This document shows, piece after piece, positions 9,240 through 19,379 of a DNA stretch of 64,000 bases. The DNA is taken from assembly GCA_025766275.1 (NCBI GenBank), contig JAFKAC010000097.1, forward strand, positions 124,001 through 188,000, written 5' to 3'. Both the position numbers and the translations under genes were made by a program. The notes beneath the pieces are model-generated. The model did not search any database. It had not been told where the DNA came from and saw only the letters and a list, made by a program, of their open reading frames with translations. The DNA comes from Lactarius indigo (taxonomy: Eukaryota; Basidiomycota; Agaricomycetes; Russulales; Russulaceae). How positions within the stretch are numbered: the first letter of the stretch is position 1; every line of letters starts with the position of its first letter.

Positions 9240-11200
9240 TTAAGACCAAGATCCTCATTGTGGCGTACTCGACCAGAGACCAGTGGACGTCCTTCCGTCC
9301 CTATCATATCGAACAACGAGGAGATTGCAACGTACCAACAAGATTCCTAGGAGCAGCCCAGTGGAGAGAAAGAGGAGAAGACACTGGATATTTCATAGAG
9401 TTCAACAGTCCTAGCTGTTTCCGACCCGTTGAGTTCAATTTCGAACATCTCTGTTGGGTTGAGGTTACTTGGAATCCCATAGACCATTGCTGGGATATTG
9501 TGCGACCAGCAGGAAGAAACTACAACTGCGACATCAATGCACGAGAACTCAATAGCTATGCAGACTATGGTCCCATTGATGGACAAGCACAAGAACACAC
9601 AGATGAGGGAATCAGTGGAGAAGAAGCCTCCGAAAGTCAGTCACCAAGCAGGGGAACAACACCAGCGGAGGAAGCTAGCCTAGGGGCTATTGGCGATCAC
9701 ATCATACAACGAACTGAGTCCCTAACCATTCACCAACCTGAACTGGAAGTAATCCACATCCACAGCCCAGCAGTCGCAATGGCAACTGCCACCATTACAC
9801 AAGAAGAAGTGCAACTCACTACTGAAGCAAGGGACCAAATAGCCCTGGAAGAACAAAGACGTATTGTGGAAGAATCTCGAGCTAGTCTGGCTCCCATCGA
9901 CCCCTATACTGGTCATCGAATGACTGATGACGACATGGCAATTCATTGTGCCATCAGGCCAGACATGGCCGACCCCCCCAGTGGAGGAGGTGGACCTCCT
10001 GGCGATTTACCAGGAGGAGGGCCCCCATCGAGAGGACCTGGATTTGGAGGATTTCCTGGAGGATTCCCGGGAGGACCACCAGGAGGAGGACACCCAGGGG
10101 GAGGATTACCAGGTGCCGGTCCCATTATTCCCCCTCCAAATAGTAAACTAGCTGGCGAAGCACCAACAGTATTCGACGGAGAACGCGCCAAAGTAGAAGC
10201 ATTCCTCACGCAGTGGCACGTCTATTGGGGCATGAACGCAGACGAAGGCATAATGTCCACACCATATCGACATGCCCTACTCTTTCTATCCTATATCAAG
10301 GGCGTTAACATCAGCGAATGGGTGCTGGCGATGCTTACCTGGCTTAACGGTCAGATACAAGCCGGCATACCTCACACCAGTGAAGGGTTATGGAACGAAG
10401 TCATGCACAGCTTCATGCAGCACTTCCGGAATACAATGGAACAAGAACAAGCTCAATACGAGCTTAAGAAAGGTGTAAAAATGATCGGGGGCAATCTAGA
10501 TGAGTACTGCACCCAATTCAAACAGTTAATACGCCGCGCCCAATACAGACTCAATGATCCACAAACATTGGATCTATTTGCAAACGGATTACCAAAAGAC
10601 CTATATGAGAAGGTCTATACCCTTGACAATCCCCGCAACTATCGTGAGTGGAAAGAAGCAGCCACCACTCGTCAACAACAATATCTTCACCTTAAGGCGG
10701 TATTAAACAAAGGAGTTCCTCCAGGACAAGGACAAGGAAGACAACGACAACAGCGGCAATGGCAGGGACCGCCGAGAAGTTCCTGGCAACCAAGAAACTT
10801 GCCACGAGACCCAAATGCGATGGATACCTCTGCAGATCGAATTCGAGGGCAGCTTGCAGGAGCAGAAGATATACTCGCTCCTCGCCCCCCATATCGACCA
10901 AGAGGAGGAGGACGCAACAATCAAAGGCCAGTCACTTGCTATAATTGTGGAAAGGACGGACACATGGCCCGTGATTGTAGGCAGCCGCGAGGAGGGTACC
11001 AGCCTCAAACATCAACCAGTCACTATATCGATACCGACTATCATCAACAAGAACCAGAAGTTGCTACCAGGGCAGCTCAAGACATACCCCCTCAACAGCG
11101 CGCCAGTGATTGGCTTAACGGAGTAGCAGGAGAATCAGACGATGTAAAAGACATTATCCTCCAACAATTATGGAAGAAGGAGGGTTTTCAGGACGCCTGA
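9240..11200 (+). CDS. Element B gag polyprotein
   Basis: Open from within the LTR (after TAA at 9182) to TGA at 11198, with no internal stop. The N-terminal 170-residue domain (DQWTSFRPY, FEHLCWVEVTWNPID) is conserved with elements 1 and D, yet the first in-frame ATG is only at about 9779. Initiation is therefore either non-AUG (ATTGTGG is conserved at the start in all three copies) or downstream. Then come a Gly/Pro-rich linker (9960-10130), the gag core with FLTQWHVYWGMN (about 10200) and the knuckle CYNCGKDGHMARDC (about 10940). The tail ends KKEGFQDA at the frameshift site. Confidence 0.88.
9242..9252 (+). other. Self-priming primer-binding site of element B
   Basis: AAGACCAAGAT begins two bases (TT) after the LTR end and is a perfect complement of 8996-9006. 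The same arrangement is seen in elements 1 and D, and with a different paired sequence in C. Confidence 0.88.
11182..11188 (+). promoter_or_regulatory. Gag-pol -1 frameshift heptamer GGGTTTT (element B)
   Basis: Gag codons GAG GGT TTT give G GGT TTT, a canonical XXXYYYZ slippery site, four codons before the gag stop. The -1 frame (GGG TTT TCA GGA CGC) is pol. The same site and stop distance occur in element 1. Confidence 0.78.
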
Positions 11201-14200
11201 ACCCATTGGCCTGGGTGAGGGCGGTTAATTGTAACAGTGTAATCATGACTTGCTATCGTTCTATGAGAGTTCCAGTATCGATTCGCACCAGTTACGCAAT
11301 GGCCGACATACGAGCACTAGTCGACTCAGGAGCAACCCATTGCTTCATGAAACCTTCCTTTGCAAAAAGGATGGGGCTTGGGACTAAACTACTCGACGTC
11401 CCGAAGAAAATATGGAACATTGACAATACAGAAAACAAGTCGGGGCGTATTACTCACTATACTGACATCGACGTTCAAACTAAAAGAATCCACAAGGAAA
11501 TGCGTTTCCTCATCACAGATATTGGTAACGAAGATATCGTATTAGGATACCCTTGGCTTGCCACTTATGACCCACACATCAAGTGGTCACAAGCCACTAT
11601 TCACGAAGATATGCTTCCTATTGTCATTCGCTCTACCAACCCTTACCTCAGGACAACGCCAGTAGTTGGGACAACTACGGTCCAAAACGACGACTATGAA
11701 GTAGTACACTCCTGTGTTATTACAGACAAACAACAGCAACAATTCGAGGAAGGATGCTGAATCAGAGCTATGGCCACCGACCTCGCCATTGCCGCTCAGC
11801 AATACATCACTAAAGCTGAGTTACCTCCAGAATATCACGAATTTGAACGCCTCTTCAGCGAAGAAGCATCGGACAGGTTTCCGCCAAGCAGGCCTTGGGA
11901 TCACGCTATCGAATTCAAGCCAGGAACAGCCGACACAATTGATTGCAAAATATACCCCATGACCCAAGAAGAAGACAAGAAACTACGTGAGTGGATTGAT
12001 GAACAACTCAAGAAAGGGTATATATGGCCCTCTAAATCTCCGTATGCTTCATCCTTCTTCTTCATTAAAAAGAAGGACGGAAAACTGTGGCCCGTCCAAG
12101 ACTATCGAAAAATCAACACGGTTACTATCCGCAACCAATACCCACTCCCTCTTATCTCCAATCTCATTACCGACCTCAGTAATGCTCACATCTACACCAA
12201 ACTCGATGTTAGATGGGGGTATAACAACGTACGCATCAAAGAGGGAGATGAGGAAAAGGCAGCGTTCAAAACGCGTTATGGGTTGTTCAAACCGATGGTG
12301 ATGTTTTTCGGCCTAACCAATTCCCCAGCAATGTTCCAGACAATGATGAATTTCATCTTCAGGGACATCATCACAAAACACGAAAAACGAGGCACCGTTA
12401 TCCGGGTCTACATGGACGACATCGGCATTGCTACAGGACTTAATCACTCATTGCCGGATCACATCGAAGCCGTCAAAGATGTACTTCGTGTGTCTGCAGA
12501 GCACGATTTGTACTACAAACTCAAGAAATGCCTCTTCCACTCTCTGTGTATGGATTACCTGGGGGTAATCCTTGAAAAGGGGGTGACACGCATGGACCCT
12601 GTCAAAATTTCGGGCATCAAAGATTGGCCCACACCCACCAAAGTTAAGGACATCCGCTCTTTCCTCGGATTTTGCAACTTTTACCGACCCTTCATACGAG
12701 GATTCGCAACCAAAGCATGACCTCTTAACAAACTCACACATAAAGACACTGAATGGCATTGGGGAACGGAGGAAGAAAAGGCGTTCCAAGATCTCAAAAC
12801 CCTCATCACCAGTGAACCCGTCCTCACACACCCAGATCTCACACAACAATTTGAACTAGAAGTCGACGCATCAGGATTTGCCACTGGAGCCGTTCTCCTC
12901 CAGCGTAAAGCAGACGGCAAACGGCACCCCATCGGCTACTACTCGTCCACCCTCAGTGAAGCTGAACAAAATTATGACATTTATGACCTCGAACTCCTAG
13001 CGATCGTCAAAGCCTTTCGCCATTGGAGACCCCTTTTGGCAGGCTCCCCCCACAAGATCAAAGTATTCTCAGACCATCTCAATCTACAATACTGGAAATC
13101 GCCACAAAAAATTAGTAGGCGCGTAACCAGGGAAGTACTCAAACTCTCGGAGTACGATTTCGAGATTCATCACATTAAGGGAACTTCCAATGGATGTGCT
13201 GATGCCCTATCATGAAGACCAGACTACGATCAAGGGGAAAACGATAACGAAGGAATAATGGTACTACCAGAAAGCGTCTTTGCGCGCACCACCACACTAG
13301 AAGAACCACGACACCCACACTGGAGACCTGAAATCTTACCGGTGGAAATGACTCCAGAGCACCCCATTTATGAGCAAAACATAGCTAAGTTGAAACCTTG
13401 GGTTGATGCTCACAAGCTAAAAGACATCGAAGGGACATGGTACAAGGACGGACGCCAAGTAGTCACCAGCGGTATCCATGACAAGTGCACCATTATCGCC
13501 ACTCACCACGACTCCCCTGTCTACAGTCACCCTGGTATTAAACGCACCTCCCAACTCATTGAACGACACTACTGGTGGCCACAAATGAAGAACGACATTA
13601 TGGACTATGTCAAGGGTTGTGCGGAGTGTCAGTGATACAAAGTCAATCTCTGACCTATTAGGGCACCCCTACAACCCATTTACGCCAAACCAGAAGCCCT
13701 GCCATTTGAGACCATTGCAGTGGACTTTATTACCAAACTCCCTGTCTCTCGTAGCTATGACTCTATTCTAATGGTAACAGATCATGATTGTACTAAAGCC
13801 GCCGTCTTCATTCCTTGCAACGAAGAAATAACAGCTGAAGGGACGGCCACCCTGTACGTCTCCCATGTCTTCCCACGATTCGGACTTCCTTCGCATGTTA
13901 TCAGTGATCAAGATCCCCACTTCACATCCAAGTTCATGCGAGAGATATGCAAAATCCTTGGCATCAGCCAAAATATCTCAACCGCTTATCACCCTAGAAC
14001 CGATGGCCAATTGGAGTGAACAAACCAATGGCTGGAACAATACCTCCATTTTTGGGTAAATGAACGACAAGACGACTGGGTCCGCTATCTGCCTATGGCA
14101 GAATTTACGCATAATAACTGGCCAAATGAGACCACGTGGGAGTCACCCTTCTTCCTCTTATCAGGGTTCAACCCTCGCGCTGATTGGACTGATAGACCTT

Positions 14201-14817
14201 CCCCTATCCCACAAGTGTCCCTAAGGCTAGACCAGTTCAACCAAGCACGACAACGCGCATTCTCATGCATGCTCAAAGCACAAAAGTCATGGATTAAGAA
14301 TAAAGATACGCCCAAGTTCAAAGAAGGAGACCTTGTGTGGCTCGAGGGACGCCACCTACATACGCACCAACCAACCGCAAAACTAGCAGCCAAATGACAT
14401 GGACCATTTAAGGTCATCCAGGTGATGTCCCCTGTCAACTATCGCCTTGAACTTCCCACACAGTGGAGCATCCATGACGTCTTCCACCTAGACCTTCTCA
14501 CACCTTATCGTGAAACACCCACGCACGGGCCAAACTACCAGTGCCCACCACCTGATTTGGTTGATAACGAAGAAGAATACGAGGTTGAGAAGATTCTAGA
14601 CTCTCAGCGATTTGGCAGAAGGTGTCGGCTCCAGTATCTTGTCAAATGGAAGGGATATCCGGACTTGGATAACCAATGGATAGATAAGGATGACGTATTC
14701 ACTGACGAAGCTGTTCAGGAGTTCAAACATTCCAATCCTGACAGGGAGGCACATATAAGGGCGACATCCTGTCATGATAAGTCCCCATCGTCCATTTATC
14801 CTATGTCTTCTACTTGA
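11182..14817 (+). pseudogene. Element B pol: protease, RT, RNase H, integrase, chromodomain
   Basis: One continuous frame encodes a protease (VDSGATHCF, about 11320) and RT with FFIKKKDGK and YMDDIGIAT (about 12410). RNase H has VDASGFATGAVL (about 12870). Integrase has an HHCC finger (HHDS...HPG...C-AEC, 13500-13630) and a D,D,E core (DFITKLP, DQDPHF, HPRTDGQLE, 13720-14015). A chromodomain follows ([12 protein letters not shown]...[15 protein letters not shown], 14570-14700), expected to tether integration to modified histones. TGA stops at 11758, 12718, 13213, 13633, 13651, 14017, 14395 and 14815 all sit where Arg is expected; no TAA or TAG and no frameshift was seen. All catalytic motifs remain readable, so this is recent decay. 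Confidence 0.9.
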
Positions 14818-15975
14818 TGCAATGGCCAGCTCACACTCCTCTCTACCCTTGTCAACGACCCCTCCGCCACGCTTGTTAACCCTGACACCTCCAACGATGC
14901 CGCAACCAGTGGAGCTACTACCGGAGGCCGTACCACCGTGCAGCATGAGGAAGATGGCCCTATCACTAGCGAAGAACTGCACCAGACACTGAAACGATTC
15001 CCTCTGCCCCTACAGGGAGTTGTCGATGATGATCCAGCAGCAACTCAACCAGCACCTCCGCCAATGTACGCCCTCACAAACCCCAACACTGGTGAGCCCA
15101 AAACCTTCATCACTGAAGATGAGTTATTTCGGCTTCAAGCAGCTGTCTCGCGCGGTGCAACTGCCGAACACCATGCAGAAATATGAACAAGAATGGAAGC
15201 AGACGGTGGCGCGGTGGCAGCGAGAGCAACTGCATATCACCGCCTGCTGACGCAAGATGAGACAAGAGAGGAAGGAGTATTGGACGAAGTTGAGGATGAA
15301 GACGAGCTTAGAGACCACTACCCCATCAGGCACGCATTCCTCACACATGAATTCTACGCTGAAGATCCAACCGCCACTCCCTTCCTCATTGACACAGCAG
15401 GGAACCCTCTTCACAGAGGCCGAGTTGCCATGGCACAAGCGGCTCGTTATACACCAATGGGGGAACAAGACCTGGCAACCAGAGCAGTCGTCCCTGAGGG
15501 GTTCCAGGTCAATCGAGGACCCGATTATGTTCCGTTCCCGATCAAGCTCCCCAACAGACCGACGATACAAGCATCCCATGTACAGGTTATCCGAGGAGGA
15601 GACCCCTTTGTACTCGGATTAGCTCCAGGGTCAGGCTTCCTCTATGGGAAGCCCCTCTACGCCACCCCCCACCTTCCCAAGAACAACAGGGCATTCATCC
15701 CCCACGAGGAGTATTTCATGCTCCACAACTGTCACCCCACTGACTTGCTGCTAATGTGCATTGGGGACATCACTCTCACTCAAGAACTGCGCCGATTCCG
15801 GCAGTTTGCCTTTGCCGAAGACCAGTTAGAGAAGCGGATTTGACAATTGCAGGAGGAGAAGTATCTGGTGGCAGACGATAAAAAGGACAGTCTCTATTGT
15901 CTTGAGTGAGCTAATATACTAGAACGTATGGAGGATGAAGCCGAGCGGATGAGGCAGGAATTGCAAGCGGACTAG
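14803..15975 (+). pseudogene. Element B third ORF (between chromodomain and 3' LTR)
   Basis: ATG at 14803 to TAG at 15973, 391 codons in the same frame as pol, with TGA at 14815, 15184, 15841 and 15907 that fit mutated Arg codons. It has an Asn/Thr-rich N-terminus, an acidic stretch (about 15270), a central domain with FPIKLPNRP, YATPHLP and LMCIGDITLTQELRRFRQF, and a C-terminal predicted coiled coil rich in Glu/Arg. No signal peptide or transmembrane segment is visible, so it does not look like an envelope gene. The layout parallels ORF3 of element C, but without zinc knuckles. Function unknown. Confidence 0.7.
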
Positions 15976-15994
15976 TGAGGTGGGCCTCACTCCT

Positions 15995-16007
15995 GAAAAG
16001 GGGGTGA
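15995..16007 (+). other. Polypurine tract of element B
   Basis: A purine run of the form AAAAGGGGG followed by TGA lies directly before the 3' LTR, in the expected position for plus-strand DNA priming. Confidence 0.7.
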
Positions 16008-16518
16008 TGTTATGGTACGGACTTGATGACTCATTACACACAACTCATGACTGGTTATGACTACGGTCCGGTATCAGTATTAGTCATGGACTCTTACATT
16101 GTATCAGTCAGCATAAGTAGTTTACATGTGATTGTGACTCATGCATGACTCATTCCTAGGATAGCGGTACTAGGGTTCAAGCTAGTTACGCTATTGGATA
16201 GTTACTATTCCAGTGGCGCTTTAAAGCCCGCACGTATTTGTATAAGTAGTCATTTTGGAAGACCAAGAGTCTCCATCTTGGTCTTCTTCAATCCACCTTT
16301 CTGATTCGTCTCCTGACTGCCTTAGCCCTTGGCTAAGTGTGTTCCCACTCCTATCTATCAAGGGATAATACTCTTTTCATCCTTGCTGCAGCGTGTGCCA
16401 GTGTGCCCCTGTTCAGCCTGCGTTGGGTTGACACGTGATCCCCATTTGCCTGACCTTCGCTAAGTCGATTACGCCTTCTTCAAAGTCCAAGTCGGACTAA
16501 CGCTGGTGGAGTGTAACA
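16008..16518 (+). repeat. 3' LTR of element B
   Basis: 511 bp, beginning TGTTATGG and ending GTGTAACA. The next base, 16519, is already inside the zinc-knuckle region of element D gag on the opposite strand. Confidence 0.95.
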
Positions 16519-18256
16519 GTTATAGCAGAGTACTGTCCTAAGGTCTCGTCGAGACCCTCCTCGTCCTCGCCCCCTTGCCCCCGGTCCTCCTCTCAGTGGG
16601 AATGGGGGTAGGCTGGTGTATGGTGGCTTACTGTAATCGATCTCTTCAGATCTGGCCAGCTGGGCTTTGGCCCAAGTTCTGTCAGCTGATGTGTCCATGG
16701 CCCAGGGATTGGCAAGATTCTGAGGGACAGTCCATCCTGTGTTGCCCGTTTTGCTTTTGTTCTTCAGGGTGGCTTCTTTGTAATTGTCAAGCTGTGCGTG
16801 CATGTGAATGTAGTTTTTCTGTCTGCGGAGCACAGCTGCCTTCCATTCGTTGAAGGTTTCTGGTTCATTGAGGTCGTACGTTCATTTGTACAGCTTTTTG
16901 GGTATTCCCACGGTGAAGAGGTCGATGGTTTGGGGGTCGTTGAGCTGATATCCGGTCTTTCATGTGGCTTCCTCGAATTCATTAATGTGTTTGTCGATAT
17001 CCCCATCCACCATCTTCATCCCTTTCCTTAGGAGCGCTTGAGCTTGTTCCTTTTCAAGCATATTGATGAACCTTTGGTTGAACCCATCTGCTACTCCGTC
17101 CCATAATGCATGCGTGTGTTGATCAACTCCTTGTTGTATTTGGTGATTAAGCCATTTGAGATAAGATAGGACCCATTCACTGATGCTGACCCCCTTGATG
17201 TAGGATAGGAAGAGGAGGCTTCGTCGGTAGTCGTTCCTCATGACGGGGGCGTCAAGATTCATCCCCCAATATACGTGCCATTGTGTGAGGAATGAGTCTA
17301 CTTTAACGCAGTCACTGTTGAAGATAGACGGGGGCTCACCTGTTAGCTTTTCATGCCCATGTCCTCCTCCTAAACCCCTGCCTCCCAGTGGTCCTCCTCC
17401 AGGTGGTCCTCCTCCAGGCAGTCCTTCTCCAGGTGGTCCTCTCCTGGGTACATCTGGAGGTAGCCCCCCTCCATTGTGTCAATGTGGGAAATCATCCCCG
17501 GGTGGCCCTCCTCTTCCCGGGGGTGGGTCTAGTGGTATTCCTCGTCGTTCAGCTGATGGCAGATCCCCTTGATAAGGCCCTATGGCCCTGAAAATGGCCA
17601 TGTCATCTGCGGTCATCTGTACTCCAGTTTCCGGATTGATCGGTAGTAAGTGCATCTGAGATTCTTGTCTGATTGCTTCGGCCACGTCTTGTGCGGCTTG
17701 TTCCCTTATAGTGATGATTTCTTCTGCTGTCATGGTAGTGGTTGCCATTTCTGCTGCGGGTGATCGCACGTGAATGACTTCTGGTTGTTCTGAGATATGT
17801 AGAGACTCAGCTTGTTGGATGGTGTACTGTTCTATAGGTCCAACACTCTGTGGTTGGACTTCCTCGCTTTGTTCTTCTTCCTCTGTTTCTTCGCTGACGG
17901 CTTCCCCAGTAGAGTGTTCTCATAGTTGTCCATCTATTGGCCCCCAGTCTGCTCGGGAGTTGAGCTCTTGTGAGTCAATGTCACACTGGTAGTTCCTGCT
18001 GGTCTGACTACATCCCAGCGATGGTCTATGGGGTTCCATGTAATTTCCACCCAACACAAATGGTCGAAATTGAACTCAATGGGTTGGAATCTTGTAGGTC
18101 CGTTGAACTCCACAAAATATCCCATTTCGTCTCCTCGGTCTCTCCACCAGGCTGCTCCCAAAAATTGGGTGGGTACGTTGCGATCTCCTCTTTGTTCTAG
18201 GTGGTATGGACAGAAACTCGTCCACTGGTCGTGGGTGTTGACAGTCACCACAATGG
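16519..18256 (-). pseudogene. Element D gag fragment
   Basis: Homologous to gag of elements 1 and B: DQWTSFCPYHLEQRG at the N-terminus (about 18220), a Pro/Gly-rich linker (17530-17350), the YWGMN core motif (about 17265) and the arginine-rich segment before CYNC at 16525. It is broken by a one-base frameshift near 17998 and by TGA stops near 17920, 17478, 16960 and 16880, each where Arg is expected. There is no ATG near the start. It is truncated inside the zinc knuckle by element B. Confidence 0.85.
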
Positions 18257-18271
18257 ATATCTTGGTCTTAA

Positions 18272-18716
18272 TGTAACGCCATCATGACGTTAGCTCGACT
18301 TGAGCTTCAATAAAGGCGACTAAACTTAGCTAAGCACATCCTTGAGACGTATGGCACAAAGGCTATCCTAGATGCCTGAAGACACTAGGCAAATACTGTA
18401 CTCTTAGTACAGTGGCGACAAGAGAGTAGAGGCAAGCAAGTGATGATTGAAGAAGACCAAGATGGCATATCTTGGTCTTTGCAAGCCATCTTAAATACAA
18501 GAAGAGCAGGCTTTCAAGCGCTGCTATGAGTCATTGTAATGTAGCATCCAACATATCACGTAAGTAGCACAATCCTAATACTACTACTACCTGTACTAGG
18601 ATTGAGTCACCTCATAACACCTAACTCCTGTCGTAAACCCCGAGTCCATGACTAATATACCTTACAGCTGTAGTCATCACCGGTACAGTAAGGGTCCAAT
18701 GTGAGTCACCATAACA
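18272..18716 (-). repeat. 5' LTR of element D
   Basis: TGTAACG at the left and ATAACA at the right. On the minus strand a TATTTAA box starts at 18497 and ATCTTGGTCTT starts at 18463, 34 bp apart, and pairs with the primer-binding site AAGACCAAGAT at 18269-18259. The right boundary is less certain than for the other LTRs because no second copy is present. Confidence 0.8.
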
Positions 18717-18719
18717 CTG

Positions 18720-19340
18720 CTCAATGTGTTTGGCAGCTTTCAATGAGTTCAACCCAGGCCCACTCTAAATTATTGACAAATCTTCTAAGCTGTGCCAATT
18801 GGCCCATCCATTTATATTGGCAGTTCTATCCATGGGCCCACTCATGATATATGCTCACTCTTGCTTAATTGGCCCATGTGGTTTTACCAATGTAATAGGT
18901 CAATTTACACCATGCCTGATCATGGGCCCACTCAAGATGTTCAGCAGCTCTCTGTGGGCTCAACAACAGGCCCATTCTAAAACATTGACAGCTCTTCCTA
19001 GCTGTGCCAATTGGCCCATCCATTTATATTGGCAGTTCTATCCATGGGCCCACTCATGACATATGCCCACTCTTGCTTGATGGGCCCATGTGGTTTTACC
19101 AATGTAATAGGTCAATTTATAATATGCCTTGATTGTGGGCCCACTCAATGTGTTTGGCAACTCTCAATGAGTGTGACCATGGGCCCACTGTATACTATTG
19201 ACAAAATTTCCCAGCTACTACAATTGGCCCATTCATTCATCTTGGCAGTTCTATCCATGGGCCCACTCATGATATATGCCCACAGTTGCTTGCTGGGCCC
19301 ACATGGGTTTCAACAAGCTGTAAGGTCTATATGCACATGG
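18720..19340. repeat. 212-bp tandem repeat, about 2.9 copies
   Basis: Units start near 18720, 18931 and 19144 (period 211-213 bp). Shared blocks include TTGGCAGTTCTATCCATGGG and TTTTACCAATGTAATAGG, and the palindrome GGGCCC recurs in each unit. The apparent ORFs inside are products of the repeat. It lies between the LTR of D and the decayed gene that follows, possibly in the upstream region of that gene. Confidence 0.85.
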
Positions 19341-19379
19341 GCTTTTACATACACATTGTCACTAACTTGCACCATTATG

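Larger units (their letters stand above)
8729..16518 (+). mobile_element. Full-length chromodomain Ty3/gypsy element B
   Basis: The element is 7790 bp with two 511-bp LTRs (8729-9239 and 16008-16518), a self-priming primer-binding site, gag, a -1 frameshift, pol with a C-terminal chromodomain, a third ORF and a polypurine tract. The flanks do not match: ATAAG precedes it (inside element A pol) and GTTAT follows it (inside element D gag), so a simple insertion cannot explain its surroundings. Pol and ORF3 lie in one reading frame with about eleven TGA stops. Confidence 0.93.
16519..18716 (-). mobile_element. Ty3/gypsy element D remnant (5' LTR plus gag, minus strand)
   Basis: On the minus strand it has an LTR (18716 to 18272), a primer-binding site (18269-18259) and gag ending abruptly in the knuckle motif CYNC at 16519, where the LTR of B begins. 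Pol and the 3' LTR are absent. It is of the same broad family as element 1, with similar LTR ends, the same primer-binding site and a homologous gag. Confidence 0.85.

Noticed and set aside
9240..9256. tRNA-primed primer-binding site
   Set aside because: The bases after the LTR do not begin with TGG and pair perfectly with the LTR itself in four elements.
14803..15975. ORF3 as an envelope gene of an errantivirus-like element
   Set aside because: No signal peptide, no transmembrane segment and no glycosylation-rich ectodomain are visible. The ORF3 of C ends in zinc knuckles, which points away from env.
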